DNA from: an uncultured bacterium
GTDB lineage: Bacteria; Bacteroidota; Bacteroidia; Bacteroidales; CAIWKO01
Direction: 5' to 3'
Length of the DNA stretch: 30,574 nucleotides
Assembly: GCA_903916135.1 (NCBI GenBank)
Contig: CAIWVT010000076.1
Span: forward strand, 1 to 30,574
Under the pieces are notes generated by a model, which worked only from the letters and a program-made list of their open reading frames with translations, ran no database searches and was not told the origin of the DNA. Of the stretch, positions 23,901-30,574 are shown piece by piece. Position 1 is the first letter of the stretch. The number at the start of each line of letters is the position of its first letter. Made by a program: the position numbers and the translations under genes.

Positions 23901-24224
23901 GGTGGGTGTGAAGGTCAGACGTTTCGGAACACCGCCATTGGCAGGAATCACATACACTTCGGTATTACCGTCATATTGCCCCGTGAAGGCGATATTTTTC
24001 CCATCGGGAGAGAATTTGGCGAACATTTCGTAGCCAACATCGGTGGTGAGTTTGCGGGCAATGCCTCCTTTTTTATCCACGGTATAAAGATCTCCGGCGG
24101 ATGAAAAGACGATTTTATTGCCTGAGATGGTTGGGAAACGGAGCAAACGGCTTTCGTTTTGCGCAGAAATCCGTAAAGTGAAAAGAAGAATGAGACTAAA
24201 AAGAACTAAAAGTTTTGTTTTCAT
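21000..24224 (-). CDS. Tricorn-type S41 protease, exported
   Basis: 1074 residues. The signal peptide is 1-22 (ending 'ISAQ'). Residues about 25-560 form two beta-propellers with WD/TolB-like repeats ('KFSPDGKNIAFTGQYDGNTEVYVIPANGG', 'TWSPDGKLIAFISD', 'QWSPDSKKLLWADK'). A helical/C1 segment is followed by a PDZ domain at about 765-860 and the S41 catalytic domain. The catalytic residues read as H738 in 'VGHAYTGGG', S961 in 'YSASDGDLFPYQF' and E1020 in 'IIEGHGVDPDVVV', close in number to archaeal tricorn (746, 965, 1023). Tricorn proteases trim peptides; in Bacteroidota most are exported to the periplasm or beyond, as the signal peptide indicates here. A TAATTTTG element lies 23 bases before the start. 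No C-terminal T9SS domain is present. Confidence 0.95.
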   Translation of the reverse strand: MKTKLLVLFSLILLFTLRISAQNESRLLRFPTISGNKIVFSSAGDLYTVDKKGGIARKLTTDVGYEMFAKFSPDGKNIAFTGQYDGNTEVYVIPANGGVPKRLTFTPTLDRDDLSDRMGPNNIVMTWKDNQTIIFRSRMKSFNAFKGQLFSVSIDGGMIEELPLPCGGFCSYSADKTQLAYNKVFREFRTWKYYKGGMADDIWIYDFNTKQTQQITDNISQDIFPMWNGSTLYFLSDRDRTMNLFSYNLTTKETKKLTDFAEFDIKFPSLGDSSIVFENGGYIYYFDLKTQKSQKVSIQIADDLNTGRSEMKDASKNISSFDVASDGKRIVFSGRGDVYTVPAKTGITRNLTQTSGVHERSVTWSPDGKLIAFISDSTGEDEVYIVAQDGSSKAIKLTSKSDTYKYQPQWSPDSKKLLWADKKLRLQYVDIESKQVTLVDDSPDWEFSDFSWSPDSKWIAFARPDKTAETKIYLYDVAAAKKYPVTDGWYSSSNPTFSADGKYLFITSNRDFNPTYSWTEWNHAYTNMTKVYLITLAKATPSPFKPVDDEVNLPAETKESDTKTVDVVVDLDGIMDRIVAFPIGAGSYWNIGSAGNGVYYCRTTAEEPKTALMLYDLKEKKETNLGAYGNYVISADRKKMLLADGKYAVIDLPKAKIEVKDYVDLSNMKVWVNLKEEWRQIFTESWRQMRDFFYDPAMHGVNWTAIYKKYEPLLAYVNHRADLTYIIGEMIGELSVGHAYTGGGDKPQPARIKMGLLGATITKDASGFYKIGKIMQGENWGESTRSPLTEVGVDVKEGDFIIAVNGKSVLTTANINELLINTADKQVELTVNSSASAEGAHKIIVVPVDDESGLYYYNWVQNNIKKVNDATNGKVGYIHIPNMGADGLNEFVKHFYPQLSKSALIIDDRGNGGGNVSPMIIERLNRELVYMKVSRNASPSTAGIEQQYGPKICLIDQYSASDGDLFPYQFRELKIGKLVGQRTWGGVVGIRGSLPLMDGGFLNKPEFAHYDAEGKKWIIEGHGVDPDVVVVNDPAKEYAGEDEQLNKAIELILEDLKKIDTKLPPVPPYPDKSK

Positions 24225-24246
24225 AATGGCGTTATTAAATGAGGAA

Positions 24247-24254
24247 CAAAATTA
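24247..24254 (-). promoter_or_regulatory. -7 element (TAATTTTG) of the tricorn protease gene
   Basis: TAATTTTG on the - strand, 23 bases before the ATG. No -33 match at standard spacing. The rest of the 207-base spacer contains a purine-rich + strand stretch (24381-24427), with no other signal. Confidence 0.55.
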
Positions 24255-24431
24255 CGAATAATACTAATAGCACACCCTATTTATCAAAAGAAAATTATTA
24301 TTGACAAGAATAAAGAAAGAAATGCCCCATACAAAAAGCGTAATCAACAGTAGTAAAATGCTGATAATACAATCGAAATTAAGGAAGGGGGATAGGTTTT
24401 ATGGGATGGAGGAGAAGGAAGGGGAATAGTT

Positions 24432-25169
24432 TTATCCTTCGAAGGTGAACGAAAGTTGGAATATTTTTGAGTTGAGACGTTTCACACTGTTGGTGTAGTC
24501 AGTATTCTCGGGGAAAAGTAGGTTTTTTAGTCCGTAAGACATCTTGAGTTCGATGCCGAATTTGAAATAGGTTAGGAAGAAATCCACTCCGGTGCCCACG
24601 TCAATGGTGTAGTCGTTTTTGCGAAGTTTGATGGGGGCTTCGCCGTCTTTGCTTTTTTTGTTAGCTTGCGATGCCATATCTATGCTATATTTGAATCCGC
24701 CAATGATGTAGGCACGGAAATTTCCCAAACGTTTGGATTGATATTTAAGATAAAGGGGAAAGTGCATAAAGGTGGATTCAACCTTTTTCCCTTGTATGAT
24801 ATCAATAGAATCTTTGTAGCGAAAGGTGTATTCAACGGTTCGGCTGCCAAAAGAAAGAGTGGGGACAAAACGAAGATTCAAATATTTGGTGAGTTTGAGA
24901 CTCGAAACGATGCCGATATCAAAACCAAAATCAGGTTTAGTTGTGATGGATTTCAGGGAGTCGAATTGTGATAAATCTTCAACGGTACGTAGGGCAAAGT
25001 TCATTTGATTGGCTCCTAAAAGGAAGCCAAAATGATACATGCGTCGGTCAAATTTGGGTAAATTCTCTATCGCTCCTTCGTGCCGTTGGGCAAGGGAGTG
25101 GGTTGCAATTAATGAGAAGATTACTATGAAAGAGAAAAGTAATTTGTGTGCTGTTTTCAACGTTGGCAT
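24432..25169 (-). CDS. porT: PorT-family outer-membrane protein (T9SS-associated)
   Basis: 245 residues. Signal peptide about 1-28 ('HSLAQ' end). The mature protein opens with 'NLPKFDRRMYHFGFLLGANQMNFALR', typical of PorT, and continues as an eight-strand-like outer-membrane barrel ('LNLRFVPTLSFGSRTVEYTF', 'FMHFPLYLKYQSKRLGNFRAYIIGGFKYSID', 'YTIDVGTGVDFFLTYFKFGIELKMSYGL'), ending 'IFQLSFTFEG'. PorT is needed for T9SS secretion in Porphyromonas and Flavobacterium, though its exact place in the machine is not settled. It follows ubiE by 58 bases, the order I know from many Bacteroidota, which supports PorT itself over a generic barrel paralogue. Confidence 0.85.
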   Translation of the reverse strand: MPTLKTAHKLLFSFIVIFSLIATHSLAQRHEGAIENLPKFDRRMYHFGFLLGANQMNFALRTVEDLSQFDSLKSITTKPDFGFDIGIVSSLKLTKYLNLRFVPTLSFGSRTVEYTFRYKDSIDIIQGKKVESTFMHFPLYLKYQSKRLGNFRAYIIGGFKYSIDMASQANKKSKDGEAPIKLRKNDYTIDVGTGVDFFLTYFKFGIELKMSYGLKNLLFPENTDYTNSVKRLNSKIFQLSFTFEG

Positions 25170-25227
25170 TTTTTTCTACTTCGTTATAACGACATATAAC
25201 AAAGTTTAGTGCAAAAGAATAGATTTT

Positions 25228-25938
25228 TTATTTCTGACCAACATAAATGGTTGCGATTCCTCCCGTAAGTCTTCTTTGATAGGTGTTGGTGCATCCACAT
25301 CTTTGCATAATATCGAGAAAAGCCTTGTCATGGGGAAATTCGATGACGCTATCGCGTAGATAGGAATATGCCAACTTGTTACGTGAGATGATGCGCCCAA
25401 ACAGGGGCAACATCACTTTGAAATAGAACATATATAAAGGTTTCATCACGCCGCGTGGTTTTGAAAACTCAAGGATGAAGATACGCTTGCCGGGCTTGAT
25501 AATGCGGAGCATTTCGCTGATGCCGCCTTCAAGGTACTCGAAGTTGCGTACGCCAAAAGCAACCATGGCGGCATCAAAGGTATTATCGGGAAAGGTGATT
25601 TTCTCGGCAGGAACTTGGATGAGTTCGATACGCGGGTGCAGATTCAGAAGTTTGATTTTTTGCTCGCCAACCTCGAGCATCTTTTTAGAGATGTCTATAC
25701 CGCTGATATGAGTGTTTTCGATATAGCGAGCAGCATAAATGGCAAGGTCGGCAGTGCCTGTGGCGACATCAAGGATGCGGGATGGCTGTTCATTGCGGAC
25801 GAGTTTGATAAGTTTCTTGCGCCAGATTTTATCTATGCCAAAGGAAAGAAAATGATTCAGAAAATCGTATTTGGGAGATATTTCATCGAACAACTTGCTG
25901 ACATCTTCGTTTTTCTTTTGCTCTAATAGGTGTTCCAT
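25228..25938 (-). CDS. ubiE: Demethylmenaquinone/benzoquinol methyltransferase
   Basis: 236 residues. UbiE/MenG transfers a methyl group from SAM to demethylmenaquinone, the last step of menaquinone synthesis. The class I methyltransferase motifs are 'RILDVATGTADLAIYAAR' (motif I), 'GIDISKKMLEVGEQK' and 'NTFDAAMVAFGVRNFEYLEGGISEMLRIIKPGKRIFILEFSKP', the last two containing the UbiE signatures. The C-terminus is 'CGCTNTYQRRLTGGIATIYVGQK'. In this phylum the quinone is normally menaquinone, so menG would be the alternative symbol. It lies 24 bases after the heptose kinase gene and 58 before porT, in one - strand run. Confidence 0.96.
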   Translation of the reverse strand: MEHLLEQKKNEDVSKLFDEISPKYDFLNHFLSFGIDKIWRKKLIKLVRNEQPSRILDVATGTADLAIYAARYIENTHISGIDISKKMLEVGEQKIKLLNLHPRIELIQVPAEKITFPDNTFDAAMVAFGVRNFEYLEGGISEMLRIIKPGKRIFILEFSKPRGVMKPLYMFYFKVMLPLFGRIISRNKLAYSYLRDSVIEFPHDKAFLDIMQRCGCTNTYQRRLTGGIATIYVGQK

Positions 25939-25962
25939 GAGGAGGTTTTAGTAGGTGAAGTA

Positions 25963-26979
25963 TTATTTAGCGTTGATGAGTTCGTTCATCAGACGTTTTT
26001 TATCTATAGGAATAACCCCCACAGTTTCGCAAACCAATCCTCCTCCGATATTAGAAATAAAGGCAATGTCGTGAACACTGAGTTGTAGAGCCAAACATAA
26101 GGCAGCAATAGAAATGACGGTGTCACCGGCACCCGACACATCAGCAATATTGCGAATTTGAGCGGGAATGATTTCGGTGGTGAGGGTGCTGTTTGTTTCT
26201 TGTTTAGAAACAAATACGCCATGCTCTGACATAGTGAGCAGCATCATGGCGATATTGTGCTGTTTTTGAAAAGGCTTGCAGATTTTGGTCAGGCTCTTAA
26301 TGTCTTTAGAAACATGTTCGATTTCGAGACCTTCGCAGAGTTCTTTGAAGTTGGGCTTAAAGAGGGTGATGTTTTTATAATGTTTAAAGTTTTTCTTTTT
26401 CGGATCAACAACAAGGGGAATGTTTTCAGCATTTGCTAATTCGATGGTCCAGGTAATGAGTTTTTCGTTAATCACGCCTTTGTCATAATCTTCAAAGATG
26501 ATAACGGAAGGTTTTTCGGTGCTGATAAGTTTTTTGATGCGTTTCATAAACACTTCGGTTTCGTTATCATACAAGGAATGTCCATGTTCTTCATCCACGC
26601 GAAGCATTTGATAGTTATTGCCGATGATGCGAAATTTGGTGGTGGTGATACGCTTTGAGCTTCGGAGAATGCCGACAGGGGAAATGCCATTGTCAGCTAA
26701 TAGTTCTATGAACTCTTCGCCTTTGAGGTCGTCGCCCACCACAGAACATAAGATAGGGGTTGCTCCCAAAGATTGCACGTTGAGTGCAACATTGGCAGCA
26801 CCGCCAAGACGATTTTCACGTTTCTCAACCAACACTATGGGCACTGGTGCTTCAGGAGAAATGCGGTCAACTCGTCCATAGATATAAGAATCTATCATCA
26901 CATCACCTATCACCAAAACTTTGAGTTTAGTGAAATCAGTAAATAACTTTTCAATAGTATTTTTATCCATATTTGTCAT
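25963..26979 (-). CDS. rfaE1: D-glycero-beta-D-manno-heptose-7-phosphate kinase
   Basis: 338 residues, a PfkB/ribokinase-family sugar kinase. It phosphorylates heptose 7-phosphate at C1 on the way to ADP-heptose for LPS. Signatures are 'VLVIGDVMIDSYIYGRVDRISPEAPVPIVLVEK' (HldE N-terminal domain), 'RLGGAANVALNVQSLGA' (PfkB 1) and 'IADVSGAGDTVISIAAL' with the catalytic Asp (PfkB 2). The nucleotidylyltransferase domain of the fused E. coli HldE is absent, so it is the stand-alone kinase form. The start ATG at 26979 overlaps the previous gene's TGA by one base (TGATG), pointing to coupled translation. M4 is the only alternative start. Confidence 0.92.
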   Translation of the reverse strand: MTNMDKNTIEKLFTDFTKLKVLVIGDVMIDSYIYGRVDRISPEAPVPIVLVEKRENRLGGAANVALNVQSLGATPILCSVVGDDLKGEEFIELLADNGISPVGILRSSKRITTTKFRIIGNNYQMLRVDEEHGHSLYDNETEVFMKRIKKLISTEKPSVIIFEDYDKGVINEKLITWTIELANAENIPLVVDPKKKNFKHYKNITLFKPNFKELCEGLEIEHVSKDIKSLTKICKPFQKQHNIAMMLLTMSEHGVFVSKQETNSTLTTEIIPAQIRNIADVSGAGDTVISIAALCLALQLSVHDIAFISNIGGGLVCETVGVIPIDKKRLMNELINAK

Positions 26980-27632
26980 CAGTCACTAATTTTTAAACGC
27001 GCTTGGTTGGCTCTCAAAAAATCGGTTTCGTCGGGGAAAACAAACTTCATGGTGAACGAGGTGTTGCCCTCTTGATTCACCTGCACTTTGCTTCGCCCAA
27101 GTTCTTCGTCATCGGTGGAATATAGAATCAGCACCATTTCTCCTTTGCATTTGGTGGTGAAGTGCATCAAGAGAGCAATGGTCTTTTTATTTTTCATAGA
27201 TTTGGCGTAAGTGTCTATCTTTTCTACTTTAATGCCATAGTCGCTCAGAAGGATATCGGGAGTGATTTTTACGAATACCAAACTCTTGTCCGCATCCTGT
27301 ATGAACCCCGACACTTGCTCTTCGGCAGGCGACTCAGCAATTTCATCGGGAGTTTCAGGCTTGGCTTGATAGCTGTCGTTGTTCTGGGAACCGTCATCTT
27401 GGTTGTAGTCGAATTGATAGTGTGTTCGTGATTTTGCACTGTCAATGCCATTCTTTACAAAATATATGAATACAAATATTCCGAAAAGAAACGAAACGAC
27501 TGTGATGATAATACCCGGGAGCCATTGTCCGGGTTTCTTCAGAATAAGCCCAAGAATGAATAATATCATCCCGAAACTAATGAGTGCCAATGCTAAGATT
27601 GACAAAAGGATTATGGCAAGTATTATGGTCAT
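26979..27632 (-). CDS. Unrecognised membrane protein with two N-terminal helices
   Basis: 217 residues. Two hydrophobic helices at about 3-31 and 38-60 are separated by a short basic loop ('KKPGQW'). A low-complexity, Asp/Glu/Asn/Pro-rich linker follows (about 68-108), then a soluble beta-rich domain (about 110-217) containing 'VFVKITPDILLSDYGIKVEKIDTYAKSMKNKKTIALLMHFTTKCKGEMVLILYST' and 'NTSFTMKFVFPDETDFLRANQARLKI'. I recognise no family. The soluble domain could be on either side of the membrane. It is the first gene of the four-gene - strand run, with a promoter at 27668-27700, and its TGA is coupled to the heptose kinase ATG. Confidence 0.82.
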   Translation of the reverse strand: MTIILAIILLSILALALISFGMILFILGLILKKPGQWLPGIIITVVSFLFGIFVFIYFVKNGIDSAKSRTHYQFDYNQDDGSQNNDSYQAKPETPDEIAESPAEEQVSGFIQDADKSLVFVKITPDILLSDYGIKVEKIDTYAKSMKNKKTIALLMHFTTKCKGEMVLILYSTDDEELGRSKVQVNQEGNTSFTMKFVFPDETDFLRANQARLKISD

Positions 27633-27667
27633 TTTTTGAAGATTTATATGTTAGTCCAATAAAAAGT

Positions 27668-27700
27668 CAAAATTAAACAAAAATCCCGTGACATAAGCAA
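27668..27700 (-). promoter_or_regulatory. Promoter (TTG-N22-TAATTTTG) of the 27632-24432 gene run
   Basis: TAATTTTG (27675-27668 on the - strand) with TTG 22 bases upstream (27700-27698). It lies 36 bases before the membrane-protein start and probably drives all four genes down to porT. Confidence 0.6.
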
Positions 27701-27731
27701 GGAATCTGAAAATATTTACAAATTAAGCTTA

Positions 27732-27856
27732 AAGCTCCAAATACCAATACCCAAATTCCAATACCCAAGACCCAAATTTCAACAACTTAAGGCGTCTCTT
27801 TGGAATTTGCCTGCCCGACTGCGTCACGCAAGCGGGGTATTTGGTATTTGGAGCTT
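27732..27856. repeat. Long imperfect inverted repeat (AT-rich arms, GC-rich tip)
   Basis: The left arm (27732-27752) starts AAGCTCCAAATACCA. The right arm (27835-27856) is its reverse complement with one extra base. An inner pair, CAAATTCCA (27752-27760) and TGGAATTTG (27801-27809), extends the pairing. A GC-rich piece with the small palindrome TGCGTCACGCA (27820-27830) lies between. It sits just after the aminotransferase stop (27864, - strand) and could act as its 3' hairpin, but it lacks a T-tract. The form suggests a dispersed intergenic element. Confidence 0.75.
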
Positions 27857-27863
27857 GGGGTTT

Positions 27864-29066
27864 TTACTTCAGTTTTTCCAATCCTTGTTTTATCCGTTTG
27901 ATGGCTTCGATGATTTGTTCTTTAGAGGTGGCATAAGAGAACCGCATACAATCGCCATCTCCGAAAGCAGAGCCAGGGACAAGTGCGACATACACCGTAT
28001 TCAAAAGATACATGCTCAGTTCTTCGGAGTTGGTGATGATATTGCTTCCGTCTGATTTGCCGAAGTAATGTTTCACATTCATAAAGACATAAAACGCACC
28101 ATCGGGAACATTGGTAATGATGTCAGGAATATCTTTCAATAAATCTAACACCAAATCGCGCCGTTGTTTGAAGGCATTCAACATACATTCAAATTCAGGG
28201 GAGTCTTTTGGGTCCATGAGTATGGCTGAAAGTGCAGCCTTTTGGGCAATGGAACAGGCACCGGAGGTTACCTGCCCTTGAAGTTTGTCGCAGGCTTTGG
28301 CAATAGGTTTAGGAGCTGCTATATAGCCGATGCGCCAACCTGTCATGGCATAGCCCTTTGATACGCCGTTCACCACAATGACTCGTTCTTTCAGATAATC
28401 GAACCTAGCGATGCTTTGATGTTTGCCTGAGAAGTTGATGTATTCGTAAATCTCATCGGAAATAATGAAGATGTTTTTGTGACGGTCGAAAATTTCGGCG
28501 AAAGCCTGCAATTCATCCTTTGTATATACACTTCCGCTGGGGTTGCACGGGCTGCTGAAAATGAATACCTTGCTTTTCGGTGTAATGGCAGCTTCGAGTT
28601 GGGCAGGGGTAATCTTAAAGTTGGTGGCAATTGATGTTGGGATAAAAACGGCATTGCCTTCTGCTAACTTCACGATTTCTTTGTATGAAACCCAATAAGG
28701 AGCAGGCACTATTACTTCGTCGCCCGGATTCACCAACGCCATCATCACATTGGCAATAGAGTGTTTTGCTCCTGTGGAAACTACAATTTGGTCGGGCATA
28801 TAGTCCAAATCGTTGTCGCGTTTCAGTTTGGCGCATATCGCTTTGCGCAGTTCGGGATAACCCGGTACGGGGGCATAATGCGTAAAGTTGTTGTCAATAG
28901 CTTCTTTTGCGGCTACTTTGATAAAGTCGGGCGTGTTGAAATCAGGTTCGCCGATGCTGAGGTTGATAACGTTATGCCCTTGAGCGGCAAGTTCGCGGCT
29001 CTTTTGAGTCATGGCTAATGTTTCTGACTCTGATAGGTTGTTAATTCTATTTGATATATAATTCAT
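27864..29066 (-). CDS. PLP-dependent class I aminotransferase (aspartate aminotransferase-like)
   Basis: 400 residues from the ATG at 29066. A longer in-frame start at 29099 would add 11 residues overlapping the -7 element, and 'MNYISNRINNLSESETLAMTQKSRELAAQG' is the usual family N-terminus. K237 in 'NGVSKGYAMTGWRIGY' is the PLP Schiff-base lysine. 'SIGEPDFNTPDF', 'SSPCNPSGSVYTKDEL' and 'IISDEIYEYINF' are the other fold-type I class I motifs, and 'RFSYATSKEQIIEAIKRI' carries the carboxylate-binding Arg. Aspartate is the most likely donor, with prephenate or alanine possible; sequence alone does not decide. It follows AOR on the same strand with its own promoter. Confidence 0.93.
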   Translation of the reverse strand: MNYISNRINNLSESETLAMTQKSRELAAQGHNVINLSIGEPDFNTPDFIKVAAKEAIDNNFTHYAPVPGYPELRKAICAKLKRDNDLDYMPDQIVVSTGAKHSIANVMMALVNPGDEVIVPAPYWVSYKEIVKLAEGNAVFIPTSIATNFKITPAQLEAAITPKSKVFIFSSPCNPSGSVYTKDELQAFAEIFDRHKNIFIISDEIYEYINFSGKHQSIARFDYLKERVIVVNGVSKGYAMTGWRIGYIAAPKPIAKACDKLQGQVTSGACSIAQKAALSAILMDPKDSPEFECMLNAFKQRRDLVLDLLKDIPDIITNVPDGAFYVFMNVKHYFGKSDGSNIITNSEELSMYLLNTVYVALVPGSAFGDGDCMRFSYATSKEQIIEAIKRIKQGLEKLK

Positions 29067-29096
29067 AATATAAGATGTTTGATAAATAAATTTTTG

Positions 29097-29104
29097 CAAA
29101 CCTA
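29097..29104 (-). promoter_or_regulatory. Aminotransferase -7 element (TAGGTTTG)
   Basis: TAGGTTTG on the - strand fits TAnnTTTG, 31 bases before the start at 29066. No TTTG at the expected upstream spacing. Confidence 0.45.
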
Positions 29105-29209
29105 CATAATTTTTTAAAATTAATGACGGTACGTAAGAAGTTTTTTATTATGCAACGCAAAAAGACAGTTTATAAGACTAAAGTTTCAGGTTTCAAAAAA
29201 CATCAAACT

Positions 29210-30574
29210 CTACCCAATCTCAAACTCAGCCAGCACGTCTTCTTTCGGCATACCTTCATTATCCCATTTCCGCATGACATAATAGTCGTGCATAAAGGTC
29301 TTGAAGTACGACTGATTAAGCTTTTGCCCTTTCATGAAACCTGCCAGACTTTCTTCGTTATAAAAACGTGCGGGGAGGTTGTCGTCTTCGTGGGTTCTGC
29401 CGTTGCGGGTGTTATAGAGGCGCGCCAGATGGGTGATGCGAGCACCAATGTGCATTAAACTTTCGGCGTTATGATGGCTGCCCGTGGCAGCATTCAACAA
29501 ATTCGCCAACACGCCCAAACCAAGGGGAACAAAATCGCATATCACCATGCTGTTGCGGACGTTGGTGGCGTCAATGCCTTCGAACACTGCCGGCAATATG
29601 TCGGTCAACTTGAAGTCATCGCCCATTTCGGTTTCGGCTATCCAAAGGCGTGTGTGGCTGGCAAAATCTGCCACTGCCATTGCCACGCCCATCGTTAGCG
29701 AGCCTTTGGGGTTGATGCCCGACAGTTCCATACCGCAAATCTGTATGGCGAAATCCATGCTGCCTTTACCTATCTTGAGGGCTGCTGCGCGTGTACCATC
29801 AGCAAATATTTGCCCCAAATCGGTGCGATATGCCATCTGATGCAGCAGTGTGTGTTGTGCTTCAGCATTGCCCCAGGTAAGCTGCAAACCCTTGGTATCG
29901 TCCAACAAACCTTTTTCATAACATTCCATGGCAAAGCCAACGGTGCCGCCAGCACTGATGGTATCTAAGCCTAAGTCATTGCAAATTTCGTTGCCAAGGG
30001 CGATGGCTTTGATGTCGGCTATTTCGCAGGATGAGCCTAAGAAAGCAGCCGTTTCGTATTCGGGTCCTTCAATCTCGTGTCCGTCCCAGCGTGCCCATTT
30101 CGAGCATTTGATGGAGCAGTTGAAGCAGCCCGTGTCTTCCCAGTTTAGGGTTTCGCGCGTAGTTTCAGAGCTTATCTTCTCGAATTCGTCATACTGCACC
30201 TTTTGCCAGTTCTTCACAGGCAATATCTCGTTGTTCTGACACGAACGGATACATTTCATGGTGCCCTTCTGCCGACGAAACTTCACGCCGGCGTTATTCA
30301 ATATATCTCTAGTTGACTCCAGATTCACCAATTTAAACCTATCTTCATCAAAATATTTAATAGGGATATTGCCATCTACCACCACGGCTTTGAGATTTTT
30401 GGAACCCATCACGGCACCAACACCTCCGCGACCAAACTGCCTATGTTTGTCAATGCCGATGCACGAGATGCTTGAAAGATGCTCGCCTGCAGGTCCGATG
30501 GCAGCGATGCGTGGGTCAACACCCGGGTGACGGTTTATCAACTCATCGTTCACATGGAAGATGCCCTTGCCCCA
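29210..30574 (-). CDS. Aldehyde:ferredoxin oxidoreductase (AOR), 5' partial
   Basis: The frame is open to the window edge, so the N-terminus is missing; 454 residues of roughly 600 are visible. AOR-family enzymes are tungsten (pyranopterin) proteins that interconvert aldehydes and carboxylates with ferredoxin. 'ISCIGIDKHRQFGRGGVGAVMGSKNLKAVVV' is the cofactor-binding block. The 4Fe-4S ligands are the C-x2-C-x3-C cluster in 'GCFNCSIKCSKW' (about 30103-30130), with the distal Cys in 'MVICDFVPLG' (near 29538). 'EGPEYETAAFLGSSC' is another conserved AOR segment. No selenocysteine is implied. Whether this is a classical AOR or a branch such as YdhV or a benzoyl-CoA-reductase relative cannot be told without the N-terminus and right-hand neighbours. 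Confidence 0.92.
   Translation of the reverse strand, partial: WGKGIFHVNDELINRHPGVDPRIAAIGPAGEHLSSISCIGIDKHRQFGRGGVGAVMGSKNLKAVVVDGNIPIKYFDEDRFKLVNLESTRDILNNAGVKFRRQKGTMKCIRSCQNNEILPVKNWQKVQYDEFEKISSETTRETLNWEDTGCFNCSIKCSKWARWDGHEIEGPEYETAAFLGSSCEIADIKAIALGNEICNDLGLDTISAGGTVGFAMECYEKGLLDDTKGLQLTWGNAEAQHTLLHQMAYRTDLGQIFADGTRAAALKIGKGSMDFAIQICGMELSGINPKGSLTMGVAMAVADFASHTRLWIAETEMGDDFKLTDILPAVFEGIDATNVRNSMVICDFVPLGLGVLANLLNAATGSHHNAESLMHIGARITHLARLYNTRNGRTHEDDNLPARFYNEESLAGFMKGQKLNQSYFKTFMHDYYVMRKWDNEGMPKEDVLAEFEIG

Noticed and set aside
24381..24427. G-quadruplex in the purine-rich stretch after porT
   Set aside because: G-runs are mostly two bases and irregular; not enough for a call.

Overview
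The window is a 30.6 kb chromosomal stretch of a member of the Bacteroidota, with no phage, plasmid, insertion sequence, CRISPR array or RNA gene that I could see. The phylum call rests on several independent signs: type IX secretion (T9SS) cargo proteins with C-terminal sorting domains, a PorV/PorQ-family porin, a PorT homologue beside ubiE, a DUF3109 protein, a TorF-like porin, and promoters with the Bacteroidota -7 element TAnnTTTG in place of a sigma-70 -10 box. Shine-Dalgarno sequences are mostly absent. I cannot place it below phylum level.

Layout. 1-4127: the 3' end of a very large T9SS-type surface protein followed by a PorV/PorQ-family outer-membrane protein, closed by a strong terminator. 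4218-5663: greA and a HIT protein, converging on a DUF3109 protein. 5664-9638: accessory-looking ground with a T9SS type A protein, an unrecognised cytosolic protein (7314-8297), a pentapeptide-repeat protein, and repeat-rich spacers (9-10, 42 and 16 bp units). 9639-12452: housekeeping genes purC and phoH, then a divergently transcribed SAM hydroxide adenosyltransferase. 12483-18573: a dCache-HAMP histidine kinase, a NarL-type regulator, a TorF-like porin, an Amt ammonium transporter and an Rh-type ammonium/gas channel, all on the + strand. 18805-20019: an Asp-box T9SS protein on the - strand, bracketed by a dispersed repeat pair. 20020-20999: a gene-poor spacer with a ten-copy 21-bp minisatellite. 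21000-24224: a tricorn-type S41 protease. 24432-27632: a - strand operon (membrane protein, heptose-7-phosphate kinase, ubiE, porT). 27864-30574: a class I aminotransferase and the C-terminal three quarters of an aldehyde:ferredoxin oxidoreductase.

The most coherent functional unit is 12483-18573. Two different ammonium-conducting proteins (Amt and Rh) sit side by side behind an outer-membrane porin and a two-component system, with no P-II (glnK) gene next to amt. The space between the regulator and the porin gene carries inverted heptamers that match the E. coli NarL site, and the upstream regions of torF and rh share a sequence element. I read this as a candidate nitrogen-responsive uptake module; the regulatory link is inference.

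The promoter sequences are unusually readable. TAATTTTG occurs in the upstream spacer of six genes or operons, and the Asp-box gene has a full TTTG-N20-TACATTTG promoter preceded by a LytTR-like direct repeat.
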